Shown: one piece after another, positions 1 to 8,287 of the stretch | Layout of the letters: every line of letters begins with the position of its first letter | Numbering within the stretch: the stretch's first letter is position 1 | From: Legionella steigerwaltii | GTDB lineage: Bacteria; Pseudomonadota; Gammaproteobacteria; Legionellales; Legionellaceae | Reading direction: 5' to 3' | NCBI RefSeq assembly: GCF_001468065.1 | Contig: NZ_LNYZ01000038.1 | Coordinates: forward strand, 201,640 to 265,639 | DNA length: 64,000 nucleotides | Made by a program: the position numbers and the translations under genes | The notes under the pieces: generated by a model | What the model was told of the DNA's origin: nothing | What the model saw: the letters and a program-made list of their open reading frames with translations, nothing else | The model's database searches: none

Positions 1-189
1 AGGCTCAAGCGCCATGCCGCAAATGGGACAGGTTCCTGGTTTATCTTGACGGATTTGGGGATGCATGGGGCAAGTATACAGGGCGTTTTTTGATGTCGTC
101 ACAGTAGGCGCAGATGTTTGTGAATGCTGATGATTGCAGCAACTGTGTGCTTCTTTATGGTGCTGAGAACCGTGTTTATTTGTACTCAT
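1..189 (-). CDS. copA: Copper-translocating P1B-type ATPase, N-terminal fragment
   Basis: Only the first 63 codons lie in the window; the gene runs off the left edge. The start is followed by a His/Cys-rich stretch (HH near residue 10, CCNHQH near 17-22) and then a compact heavy-metal-binding domain with the pattern CPMHP...PGTCPICGM (residues 40-59), which sits at the N terminus of many CopA/SilP copper exporters. ATG at 189 is preferred over the adjacent ATG at 192 because a GAGGTG Shine-Dalgarno overlapping the csoR stop is better placed for it. It follows csoR by 8 bases on the same strand, so it is probably cotranscribed and derepressed by copper. The ATPase core is not visible, so the assignment rests on this domain plus the csoR neighbour. 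Confidence 0.8.
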   Translation of the reverse strand, partial: MSTNKHGSQHHKEAHSCCNHQHSQTSAPTVTTSKNALYTCPMHPQIRQDKPGTCPICGMALEP

Positions 190-197
190 CATGCACC

Positions 198-473
198 TCA
201 ATCGTATTTTTTAAGCAAGGCCATAATCTCATCCATTTTTTCCTGGCGAGATTCCTGATTGCCATGGCAGGCCGCTTCATTAAGGCAATTCAACACGTGG
301 CGCTCAAGCACGCCAAGCTCAATGGTTTTTACCGCATTACGAACAGCGCGTAGTTGCGACAGAATATCCACGCAATAGCGTTTCTCCTCAATCATCCGCT
401 TAATGCCTTCAAGCTGACCTGTAACTCGATTAAGTCGGGATAATTCGTGGTGATGCTCTGGGTGTTTTGACAT
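198..473 (-). CDS. csoR: CsoR-type copper-sensing repressor
   Basis: A 91-residue all-helical protein of the CsoR/RcnR/FrmR family. The CsoR Cu(I) ligand set is present: Cys34, His59 and Cys63, the last two as H-x3-C. RcnR would instead need extra histidines at the nickel/cobalt positions. The N terminus is His-rich (EHHHE). The start is supported by AGGAGAA just upstream. In the known family the apo-repressor binds a GC-rich inverted repeat and releases it on binding Cu(I); such repeats lie directly upstream here. It is the first gene of a probable csoR-copA operon. Confidence in the family is high; copper specificity is inferred from the ligands and the neighbour. Confidence 0.9.
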   Translation of the reverse strand: MSKHPEHHHELSRLNRVTGQLEGIKRMIEEKRYCVDILSQLRAVRNAVKTIELGVLERHVLNCLNEAACHGNQESRQEKMDEIMALLKKYD

Positions 474-487
474 GTATTTTCTCCTGT

Positions 488-528
488 ATACCCCTATAGG
501 TATATACCCATAAGGGGTATTTTGTCAA
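488..528 (-). promoter_or_regulatory. csoR-copA promoter with overlapping double operator
   Basis: On the minus strand TTGACA (528-523) is followed after 18 bases by TATACC (504-499). The spacer and -10 are covered by ATACCCC (488-494) and GGGGTAT (514-520), with a perfect palindrome GGTATATACC (499-508) nested between them. This can be read as two abutting CsoR-like half-site pairs. Repressor occupancy would block RNA polymerase, which suggests copper-responsive autoregulation. Confidence 0.75.
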
Positions 529-654
529 CGCTAAGATAGAAAATAAAAAACGACGAGCCGAGCCTATGACACAACAAAAAGCAACAAGGAGAACAAATTA
601 ATAGAAATAACGGATTCGGTTTATGAGCGTAAATTAATTGGATGCTCCACTTGC

Positions 655-1492
655 TTATGAACCATTGTAAATGCAAACCGAATCGTATGTGATGTTTTGT
701 TTTGCAGCATAACAGGCTATATCAGCCTGTTTGATGATCTCAATGACTGATACAGAATCACGATTTAGTATGGAGATACCTACCGAGCATCCAACGTTAA
801 ACTCATTGGCATCATAAGACTTTGATGCAAGTTGCACGATATCTCGTGCTATATGAGAAGCCTCCTCCAAAGAAATATGGTTCATCACTGCAATAAATTC
901 ATCACCACCATAACGCGCAATCAAGTCGTTTTTTCGAAGCCGTTGTTTTAATAATGTGATAAAATTTTGCAACACCTTATCACCGACATCATGACCAAAG
1001 TTATCATTCACCAATTTAAAGTTATCCATATCAATGAACATGATGACACACATTCCACCACCTGTTTGTATATTCTGGAAGTAAGTATTGAGCACATCAA
1101 GAAGATGCTCCCTTGTGTTACAACCAGTGAGTCCATCATGTTTGCTTCGATGTTCCAATGTTGCAAAACGCAACGTTAAGTCATCAATCATTAATCATTT
1201 CTGTTTTTTTAATCGTTTTTTCCATTAACTGACACGATAAATAAACATAAAGTCCGCCCAATAAAAATACAGAGGCATAAAAATAATTAAGACAGTGGGG
1301 ATCAATAAAAACACCGTAAAGAATGCAGCTTAAATAGCTCAATATGAACAGACCAATAAGAGTCAATTAGGCAATCCAGTGGTAACGATATCCATTTGTT
1401 TCACGAAGAAGGCCATGAATTAGATACCCTCCTTTTGAAAGAAGTAGAATACCTAAAGTAATCATACCGATGGGAATAAAAGTTGCACTCAT
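655..1492 (-). pseudogene. Broken membrane-anchored diguanylate cyclase (GGDEF)
   Basis: Translating the minus strand from ATG 1492 gives 41 residues with a hydrophobic segment, then an in-frame TAA (1369-1367). The same frame continues with two more hydrophobic segments (about 60 codons) to a TGA at 1184-1186. The GGDEF domain follows in another frame from ATG 1191. It carries GGDEF (residues 95-99 of that segment) and an RxxD inhibitory-site motif (RKND, 86-89) five residues upstream. An intact gene would make a multi-pass membrane protein with a C-terminal c-di-GMP synthase. The stop plus the frameshift argue for decay. The 8-base overlap at 1184-1191 could still let the soluble GGDEF domain be made alone by coupling. 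Confidence 0.75.
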
Positions 1493-1793
1493 TTTATCAA
1501 GTCAGTCATTACCCTTATCCATGAGTATAAAACCAGTTTTGATTTTTTTCATGAATAGCAGCCACACGAATGAGACACTATTGATTGAATTAGGATGTTT
1601 ATGCTAGAAAGATCATTTTAGAGATAAAGGCCCATGGAACAAATAAAAAAACCCATTTTTTCTCAGTTAATTCATGTTTCTGATGCAAGATTATCCTAGA
1701 ATTGAATAAGATGGGCATCCATTTTTGTTACAAAAGCTATTTTCTTTCATGAGAGTGTTTTGAAAAGATTTCTATTTGTGGAGTTCAAAAAAC
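1493..1793. other. Gene-free stretch
   Basis: About 300 AT-rich bases between the diguanylate cyclase remnant and a small plus-strand gene. A 21-codon frame begins at ATG 1633 (MEQIKKPIF...), but it has no supporting features. No clear promoter or terminator was recognised. Confidence 0.4.
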
Positions 1794-2081
1794 GTGACTA
1801 TTTTATTGAATACACTCGAACGTGAGTGCTTAATTTTTTTATCCACGAGAATAGTGACTCAAGAAAATCTTCAGGGGTTAATTTATGAGTTCCTTTACAC
1901 ACAACCTGAACATTTATTACTAATACTGGCCAAAGAGGTACAGCACGACGATGCAATTAGCACGATTCTGGCTCAATCAAAACCCCATCAATCTAATATT
2001 TTGATTGAGAGAGTTATAGGTCATTTAAACGATATTCTTTTTCAAATCATCAAAACTTATTATTTTCAAACAAAATATTAA
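1794..2081 (+). CDS. Small hypothetical protein
   Basis: A 95-residue frame opening with GTG at 1794, chosen because GGAG lies 10 bases upstream; an in-frame TTG at 1776 is the alternative. The sequence is mostly predicted helix (LLNTLERECLIFLSTRIV..., ILIERVIGHLNDILFQIIKTYYF) with no catalytic motif, signal peptide or membrane segment that I recognise. It stands alone between two minus-strand units. Function unknown; it may be a real small gene, but support is limited to length and start signal. Confidence 0.4.
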   Translation: MTILLNTLERECLIFLSTRIVTQENLQGLIYEFLYTQPEHLLLILAKEVQHDDAISTILAQSKPHQSNILIERVIGHLNDILFQIIKTYYFQTKY

Positions 2082-2189
2082 TCGCAGCCAAATGAGTCAT
2101 CTCTGTCGTTACCCTACCTAAATTGTGGCGCATCAATACCCAGCTTAAAGTCTTACGACCCATAAGTCCTAAAGGAATATATTGCCTTT

Positions 2190-3404
2190 TTATATCACAA
2201 CGGTCATCTGTGCCCCATGGGTAGAAACAGCTAAAAAAGGAGCCTCTTTTTTTATTGCATAAAACCCTTTGATGCTTGGCTTAACACCATCAAACGATTC
2301 CTGTGTCTCTTCAGATTGATACACATCAATTTGTTCCAGGCGAATAATCTGTTGTTCCTGTCGGTCTAAAAGTTTGCGATACCGCTGATTACTTTCTTCT
2401 AATTGTTTGGTAACTATTGACAGTTTGCGTTCGGCATCACAAATTCGGTCTGCCACCTCAACAAAGCTTTTCTCTTTATTGGTTAGAAATTCCTCTAATC
2501 TTTTTTGAAAAGCAGCTCGTTGTTCTTTGTCTTGAATAACCATATTAGAAAATGTTTCAACTGTTCCACTTAATACCAGTCCAACAGCCCGCGCCTGTTC
2601 AACTTCTATTCCCATTTTTTCTTTCACGTTATCCAGTTCTTTTATTTTATCAGATAACTGATTTTGATTTTCTTTATACGCCTGAGCAACCTGTTCTAAT
2701 TGTCTTTGAGTATTTTCTAAAGCTTGAGACTGCGCATCGTTTGAGTCTTTGAGCCTTTTGCTAGTAAGTTCAAGTTCAATCTGAGTGGCACGCAGTGCTT
2801 TTTCGGTATCCGTAAGCTCATTAATTTGTGACTTTAATGTTTTAATTTGCTCACAAAATTGATCAATATTAGCGGTTAGGCGCGTATTTTCTTTCTGGAA
2901 TGCATCAATTTCAATTGCCAGCTGTTCGCGTAAGAGATCTAGAGTTGAAATAACCGAGTCCAGCAGATCAGCAAGACTTGAGATTCCTGCCTTTAAACCT
3001 TCGATATTGTCTGCATTTTGACTCTGATGATTTTCAAGAAGGATATGGCTTACCGTATAAACAATTCCAGTAACAATACTGAGCGTAATAAGGGCTGCAA
3101 GATTTGCCATGAGTCCAATCATCAACACTGGTACGGTGAGCACGACACCTGCAGTAATTTTTTGCCATAAGGGGATTTCATTCCAGAAACTGGCAGCACG
3201 CGATAATAAGCTTGGATTGTGATTCATCGCCTGAATCAATTGATTCAATTCTTCTTTGATTTTTTGTATTTTATTTTGAGTAATTACAATCTTCTCAAAA
3301 CGTTCTTTATCTTTTTTTGTTTTTTGATTGGGGTTGTCCTGCTCCATGTTTTCTGACGGATGAAGGTCTAAAGCTAACTCAAGTTCCAATTTTTGATACG
3401 TCAT
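2190..3404 (-). CDS. Coiled-coil protein with membrane hairpin (Inc-like, candidate effector)
   Basis: 404 residues. A polar N terminus (1-80) is followed by a bilobed hydrophobic hairpin (about 83-123, two stretches separated by MANLAA) and a long heptad-rich region (about 140-365, repeated E/K/Q/L with LEQ and LKD runs). There is no N-terminal signal peptide. A paired hydrophobic hairpin plus coiled coil is the layout of chlamydial Inc proteins and of Legionella LegC-type vacuole membrane effectors, which are Dot/Icm substrates involved in membrane fusion. Effector status is an inference from architecture; the C terminus (THGAQMTVVI) has no diagnostic motif. AAGGAAG precedes the ATG. It stands alone with gene-poor DNA upstream. 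Confidence 0.65.
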   Translation of the reverse strand: MTYQKLELELALDLHPSENMEQDNPNQKTKKDKERFEKIVITQNKIQKIKEELNQLIQAMNHNPSLLSRAASFWNEIPLWQKITAGVVLTVPVLMIGLMANLAALITLSIVTGIVYTVSHILLENHQSQNADNIEGLKAGISSLADLLDSVISTLDLLREQLAIEIDAFQKENTRLTANIDQFCEQIKTLKSQINELTDTEKALRATQIELELTSKRLKDSNDAQSQALENTQRQLEQVAQAYKENQNQLSDKIKELDNVKEKMGIEVEQARAVGLVLSGTVETFSNMVIQDKEQRAAFQKRLEEFLTNKEKSFVEVADRICDAERKLSIVTKQLEESNQRYRKLLDRQEQQIIRLEQIDVYQSEETQESFDGVKPSIKGFYAIKKEAPFLAVSTHGAQMTVVI

Positions 3405-3731
3405 GGTTCTTCCTTACAACGAGTGGGCATCCACTTTTTAATGCTAAACGGTGTCACATGAGTTTCGGACTTACCTTAAGAGAAACAAAGTGACGGAAAA
3501 TCCCGTAATTATTGAATTAATTACCCGTACTTTTTTTATGTATTGGATTGAGGTGTAACAATCCTGTACATAAGGCATTAAGGTTGTGTATTGAGAGGTG
3601 AAATTGATTTTTAATGTTTAGAATGTTACTCATTACCATTTTCCTTAATTTGGTTTGAAACAACAGTCAACCGAACACTTTTTCCTGGAGCGGTTAAATT
3701 ATGATCATTCTATCGAATAAATTGTGTTCAG

Positions 3732-3881
3732 TCATTCTTTTTTTAGTGACTCACCATTAAGATGTGACATCAACCATTCTGCTTCCTCTAAAGAAGCAAA
3801 AATTGTAACCACACTACCTTTGCCGCCATAATTAAAATGTATGTTAACCTTGGATGAAAGTTTTTTCGATTGTTGTGCCAT
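3732..3881 (-). pseudogene. Remnant of a small unrecognised gene
   Basis: ATG 3881 opens 49 codons (MAQQSKKLSSKV...GESLKKE). The same frame is open further upstream through the left arm of the inverted repeat (reading GVHFITLGLFEEKAKDW) to a stop near 3990, without a good start codon. The right arm repeats the GVHFITLGLFE part on the other strand before a stop. This looks like the 3' part of a former gene whose upstream portion was copied and inverted. No family was recognised. It could still be a short functional peptide. Confidence 0.4.
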
Positions 3882-3900
3882 CCAATCCTTCGCTTTTTCC

Positions 3901-4013
3901 TCAAATAGGCCTAGTGTAATGAAATGGACTCCTCTCCTTACAGACGGGATAATATCCCAGTTTACGGATTGGAATAAATAAGGAGTTCATTTCATTACAC
4001 TAGGCCTATTTGA
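3901..4013. repeat. 33-bp inverted repeat with 47-base loop
   Basis: The arm at 3901-3933 is the reverse complement of 3981-4013 with a single mismatch (G versus A). The loop (3934-3980) contains a smaller GGGAT/ATCCC hairpin. The arms contain coding-like sequence shared with the adjacent remnant. It resembles an inverted partial duplication or a miniature-element remnant; no transposase lies nearby. Confidence 0.8.
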
Positions 4014-4073
4014 AGCCTAAGAAATTCTTATAAAAAAGATGGTTTCGCGAGCCCAAAGAGAGTGAAATAAAAA

Positions 4074-4103
4074 TTGACATCAGCAACTATTTTGCATTAA
4101 AAT
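4074..4103 (+). promoter_or_regulatory. Sigma70-like promoter for the ABC-F operon
   Basis: TTGACA (4074-4079) and TAAAAT (4098-4103) with an 18-base spacer, about 146 bases before the ABC-F start. Near-consensus hexamers and correct orientation support it. The long leader could hold an attenuator, as known for some ABC-F resistance genes, but I could not define a leader peptide. Confidence 0.6.
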
Positions 4104-4249
4104 ATCAAGTGATATAAAAAACCATCAAAAGTAGGTTTATAACGCCATGAAAATTACATCTTAAGTACGCCCTTCTACAGGGCAGAGAGAGTAAATCATT
4201 TTTGATTTTCTATTTTTATTGTCCTAAAAGATATGCTTAAGAGTAAATC

Positions 4250-5713
4250 ATGCATCATAAACCGATTCAATTTAAAGACCTAGGTCTTATCTACCCGCAT
4301 AAAATCTGTTTTCAAGACTTCAGTGGTGAAATTCACTTTGGTGAGCGTATTGCACTGATTGGCCGAAATGGCTCAGGAAAATCAACCTTACTTAAGAGAT
4401 TTGCTGGTCTTTGTTCAGCCTCTGCTGGCGAAATTAAAATGCCACAGGATGTTCGTATTGGTTATTTACCCCAAGTGATTGAAGAATGTCCTGATTTAAG
4501 TGGTGGTCAACGATTAAACCAAGCATTAACCAAGATATTGTCTGAAGATCCGAATGTGTTGTTGTTGGATGAACCCACAAATCATCTGGACAGACGCAAT
4601 CGCCGTTCTTTAATGCGTATGCTCCTGCATTATCCGGGGACGTTGGTCATTGCTTCTCATGATACGGAGCTCATCAATACAGTCGCAGATACTCTATGGC
4701 ATATTGATTTAGGTAAGCTCGCTGTATTTAGAGGGGCTTATTGTGATTATCAGCAAATGCTTGAAGACAAGAAAGCATCGATTGAACAGGAATTATCACG
4801 GATTTCACGGGAGAAGAAAGAATCACATCTTGCTCTAATGAGAGAACAAGAACGGAATAAACGTTCTCGTGTTCAGGGTGAAAAAAAGATAGCGCAGCGT
4901 AAATGGCCAACGATTCGGTCTCATACAAAGCTTGCCAATGCAATGACAACAGGAAATAAACGATTAAGTCAGATTAATCATAAAAAACAACAGGTGCTTG
5001 AAGAGCTTTCATCTTTAAACCTTCCGGAAACGATTAAGCCCAAATTTAAATTAAACGGTCTTGACCACCATAAGCCCCTAATCAGTATTCAAGACGCTTC
5101 TATTGCCTACGAGGCTTTCGATGTGATTCTTGAAGAGATTCATTTTCACTTGAATGGCTGCGAACGGGTGGCATTGTATGGGGACAACGCATCAGGGAAG
5201 TCCACCTTTGTCAAAGCGATCTTGGAGGATAGTCACATTAAGAGAACAGGTGAGTGGACTCTTCCAGAGCGCAATACAGTTGGGTATCTCGATCAGCATT
5301 ATCAACATCTGAATTGTGACGAAACAGTTCTGGATTTGATGAAAAGTCAGATGCCCCATGCTTCTCATGCTGAACTTCGTGTCCATTTGAATGACTTTTT
5401 ATTTCGCAAAAACATCGAGGTAGAAATAAAGGTCAAAGATCTTTCTGGTGGTGAAAAGGCAAGGCTTTCTTTAGCCTTAATTGCTGCCAATCCGCCTAAG
5501 CTAATTATTTTAGATGAGGTAACCAACAATGTAGATCTGGAAACACGCGATCATATCATTCAAGTATTACGTGAATTTTCAGGTGCAATACTGGTTATTT
5601 CTCACGATTATGATTTTTTAGATTCCATTCACATTGAAACTAAGTATCACGTTCATCAAGGGAAGATACATCATTTCAATGAGGAACAATCAGAGGGTGT
5701 TCATCATGACTAA
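4250..5713 (+). CDS. ABC-F family ATPase (ribosome-protection or translation factor type)
   Basis: 487 residues with two ABC ATPase domains and no membrane segments. The first has Walker A GRNGSGKST (38-46), signature LSGGQ and Walker B LLLDEPTNHLD. The second has GDNASGKST, LSGGEKAR and LIILDEVTNNVD. A charged helical linker of about 70 residues (IEQELSRISREKKES...) separates them, as in ABC-F proteins that bind the ribosomal E site. Known members either act in translation or dislodge ribosome-targeting antibiotics; which applies here cannot be told. It opens an operon, and its stop overlaps the next start by 8 bases, pairing it with an exporter. The Pro of the second Walker B/D-loop region is replaced (DEVTN), a minor departure from the usual DEPTN. 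Confidence 0.85.
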   Translation: MHHKPIQFKDLGLIYPHKICFQDFSGEIHFGERIALIGRNGSGKSTLLKRFAGLCSASAGEIKMPQDVRIGYLPQVIEECPDLSGGQRLNQALTKILSEDPNVLLLDEPTNHLDRRNRRSLMRMLLHYPGTLVIASHDTELINTVADTLWHIDLGKLAVFRGAYCDYQQMLEDKKASIEQELSRISREKKESHLALMREQERNKRSRVQGEKKIAQRKWPTIRSHTKLANAMTTGNKRLSQINHKKQQVLEELSSLNLPETIKPKFKLNGLDHHKPLISIQDASIAYEAFDVILEEIHFHLNGCERVALYGDNASGKSTFVKAILEDSHIKRTGEWTLPERNTVGYLDQHYQHLNCDETVLDLMKSQMPHASHAELRVHLNDFLFRKNIEVEIKVKDLSGGEKARLSLALIAANPPKLIILDEVTNNVDLETRDHIIQVLREFSGAILVISHDYDFLDSIHIETKYHVHQGKIHHFNEEQSEGVHHD

Positions 5714-7493
5714 TCGTTTGCCTAACCACATAGGCTCTTTTATGTGGCATTTTTTAAAACCGTATCGACGCATGGTTTTTTTATTTATCCTGCTTGCTTT
5801 AATGGCTGGATTTTGGGGACCGTTTAATAGTTTATTGATTAAATCCTTTATTAATACCTTGGCAGCAAAAACAAGTACGGACTTCTCCTCTTTGTATTGG
5901 ATCGCTGGATTACTGGTAGTGAACTTTATTGTTTTTGACAATATCACCTGGCGAACAATCGGGTACTTGAACTATAAATACGAAGCAGTGCTTAAAAACC
6001 AAATCATTAGCCAAATGTTTGAGTATGTGTTGGGAAGTAGTACGCAATTTTTTCAGGATAATCTATCGGGGAGAATTGCCACACAAATTACTACTCTTGC
6101 TGATAATCTTGAGATTATTTTGCATCGCGTGTCTATCGACTTTCTTCGTGGTGCTTCATTATTAGTGGTTTCATTTATTACAGCCTATTTTGTTAATGTC
6201 CTGTTTTTTTATATTTTATTTCTTTGGTTCATTGCCTTTGCCTCATTTAGTATTTGGATGTCGGCACGATTGGTTCAATTGTCCGATGACCATGCAAATT
6301 CCGAATCGCAGCTTTCTGGGCAATTAGTCGATAGCCTGGCGAATCAATCCAATATTCGTATTTTTTCACGCAAAATCTACGAAGTGGAACGTATGAACAC
6401 GTTTTTTAGCTTGGTACAACGGGCTTTTCAAAGAAAAGAGCTGTTTATTGTTTTGTTATGCTGCGCACAGGGTGGAATGATTGCGGTAATGATAGGTTTG
6501 GCCTCGATTACCTTAATTCACTTGTATGGCAAGGGACTGATGAGCATTGGTGATTTTGCTTTGATTCTTGGGCTTTCCATGGAATTGGGACACATGATGT
6601 GGTACACCATGTACCAAGTGGACCAATTTAACCAAGCTTTAGGCAAGGCAAGACAAAGTTTAAATGCATTGGTCATCCCTCATGAGATACAGGATAAAAA
6701 TAATGCATCCCAATTAGTGGTCACGCAAGGACGAATTGAATTTTCCAAGGTGAAATTTCATTACCAAGGTGGTTACTCCCTGTTCCAAAATAAGTCCGTC
6801 ACAATTGAAGCCGGTCAAAAAGTGGGTTTGGTGGGCTATTCAGGAAGCGGCAAGTCCACTTTTGTTAATTTGATTTTACGACTATATGAGGTGGTGGATG
6901 GGCAAATTCTAATCGACGGTCAAAACCTATCCGAAGTGACTCAAGAGAGTTTAAGACAAGCCATTGCCATGATTCCACAAGACCCAATGCTTTTTCATCG
7001 AAGCCTGATGGATAATATTCGTTATGGCAGGACAACAGCTTCGGATGAGGAAGTCATTTCAGCCTCCAAGAAGGCCCATGCACATGAATTCATCAGTCTT
7101 TTGCCAGAAGGTTATGAGACCTTGGTCGGGGAACGTGGGGTGAAGCTTTCAGGTGGTCAACGCCAGCGCATTGCCATTGCACGTGCGATTTTAAAAAATG
7201 CGCCCATTTTAATGTTGGACGAAGCCACCTCTCAACTCGATTCTATTACAGAATCTAACATTCAAGACAGTCTTTGGGAGTTGATGCAGGGAAAAACAAC
7301 CTTAGTCGTTGCACATCGTTTATCGACTCTGCTGCATATGGACCGAATTTTAGTATTTGATAAAGGCCATATCGTTGAAGACGGGACACATGCTGAACTA
7401 TTAGATCGCGGTGGTTTGTACAAAACACTATGGGATGCGCAGGTAGGTGGGTTTTTACCAGATGAACGAAAAGAAGAGTCTCTTAGTGGATAG
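5706..7493 (+). CDS. ABC exporter half-transporter (MsbA/multidrug type)
   Basis: 595 residues: an N-terminal six-helix exporter membrane domain (about 20-315) followed by a nucleotide-binding domain with GYSGSGKST, Q-loop IPQDP, signature LSGGQRQR and Walker B ILMLDEAT. ATG 5706 overlaps the ABC-F stop and has GAGGG upstream; an in-frame start at 5634 lies inside ABC-F and is not needed. It would act as a homodimer in the inner membrane; the substrate is unknown. The ATPase domain is nearly identical to that of the exporter at 15837-17591, including long identical DNA runs, while the membrane domains differ. The operon context with an ABC-F and an AadA-like enzyme suggests toxin or drug tolerance, which is an inference. 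Confidence 0.88.
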   Translation: MTNRLPNHIGSFMWHFLKPYRRMVFLFILLALMAGFWGPFNSLLIKSFINTLAAKTSTDFSSLYWIAGLLVVNFIVFDNITWRTIGYLNYKYEAVLKNQIISQMFEYVLGSSTQFFQDNLSGRIATQITTLADNLEIILHRVSIDFLRGASLLVVSFITAYFVNVLFFYILFLWFIAFASFSIWMSARLVQLSDDHANSESQLSGQLVDSLANQSNIRIFSRKIYEVERMNTFFSLVQRAFQRKELFIVLLCCAQGGMIAVMIGLASITLIHLYGKGLMSIGDFALILGLSMELGHMMWYTMYQVDQFNQALGKARQSLNALVIPHEIQDKNNASQLVVTQGRIEFSKVKFHYQGGYSLFQNKSVTIEAGQKVGLVGYSGSGKSTFVNLILRLYEVVDGQILIDGQNLSEVTQESLRQAIAMIPQDPMLFHRSLMDNIRYGRTTASDEEVISASKKAHAHEFISLLPEGYETLVGERGVKLSGGQRQRIAIARAILKNAPILMLDEATSQLDSITESNIQDSLWELMQGKTTLVVAHRLSTLLHMDRILVFDKGHIVEDGTHAELLDRGGLYKTLWDAQVGGFLPDERKEESLSG

Positions 7494-7504
7494 TGGGGTA
7501 GCAA

Positions 7505-8287
7505 ATGAATAAACCACATACAGAGTTTAGGGTAGTGCATCATTTACTTAATGACTTACTATCCGGTTTGCAATCAATTTTAAAGGAACATTTGCTGGGC
7601 GTTTATGTGTATGGTTCATTTGTTTGGGGTGATTTTGATGAAACAACCAGCGACATTGATGTTCTTGTGGCATTAAACAAAGAAATGACACCAGAAGAAT
7701 TCGCGGCTTTAGATGATTTGCATGCCAATCTGGTTCAGCATTTTCCAGCTTGGAATGACCGAATTGAAGTAGCTTATGCATCTTATAAAATGTTACAACA
7801 TTTTAAGACAGAGCCAGGTCAAATTGCTGTCATTAGCCCAGGGGAACCGTTTCACCTCAAACAGGCGGGGACTGACTGGCTTATTAATTATTATTTGTTG
7901 CAAAGAGATAGCCTCATTCTATATGGTCCATCAGCAAAGTCGATTATTGCTCCTGTATCAAATAGTGAGTTTATAGAGCATGTCAAAAAACAGGCCATTG
8001 AGTGGCAAGATTGGGTTACTCATACCAAAAATTCTTTAGGGTACCAATATTATGTTGTATTAACTCTATGCCGGGCTTTGTATGTGCTCCAACATCAGGA
8101 ACAAGGCTCTAAGTTAAAAGCTGGAACTTGGGCTAAAAATCAATTCCCAAAATGGCGAGTTTTAATTCAACGAGCATTAACTAAAGCTGAACTAAATCAT
8201 GCAAGCGATATCTTGACCGAAGAAACCTATCAAGAAGTCACTGCATTTGTGGGTGAAATAGTTCAGCATATTCAAGAGAGAGAATAA
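7505..8287 (+). CDS. AadA-like nucleotidyltransferase with DUF4111-type C terminus
   Basis: 260 residues. The polymerase-beta-type nucleotidyltransferase signature is clear: Gly37-Ser38 then Asp50-x-Asp52 (GSFVWGDFDETTSDIDVLV). These bind Mg-ATP and would transfer AMP to a hydroxyl on a small molecule, as in streptomycin/spectinomycin adenylyltransferases. The C-terminal helical half resembles the DUF4111 domain of those enzymes but less closely than the protein at 23141. GGGGT precedes the ATG, and the next gene begins directly after its stop. The substrate is not predictable. Confidence 0.75.
   Translation: MNKPHTEFRVVHHLLNDLLSGLQSILKEHLLGVYVYGSFVWGDFDETTSDIDVLVALNKEMTPEEFAALDDLHANLVQHFPAWNDRIEVAYASYKMLQHFKTEPGQIAVISPGEPFHLKQAGTDWLINYYLLQRDSLILYGPSAKSIIAPVSNSEFIEHVKKQAIEWQDWVTHTKNSLGYQYYVVLTLCRALYVLQHQEQGSKLKAGTWAKNQFPKWRVLIQRALTKAELNHASDILTEETYQEVTAFVGEIVQHIQERE

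Larger units (their letters stand above)
3405..4249. other. Gene-poor interval with remnant, inverted repeat and promoter
   Basis: 845 bases without a full gene. It holds a minus-strand gene remnant (3732-3881 and its upstream frame), a 33-bp inverted repeat (3901-4013) and a sigma70-like promoter facing the ABC-F operon (4074-4103). Nothing else was recognised at 3405-3731 or 4104-4249. Confidence 0.6.

Noticed and set aside
494..676. 60-codon minus-strand frame upstream of csoR
   Set aside because: It overlaps the csoR operator and promoter and has no coding features.
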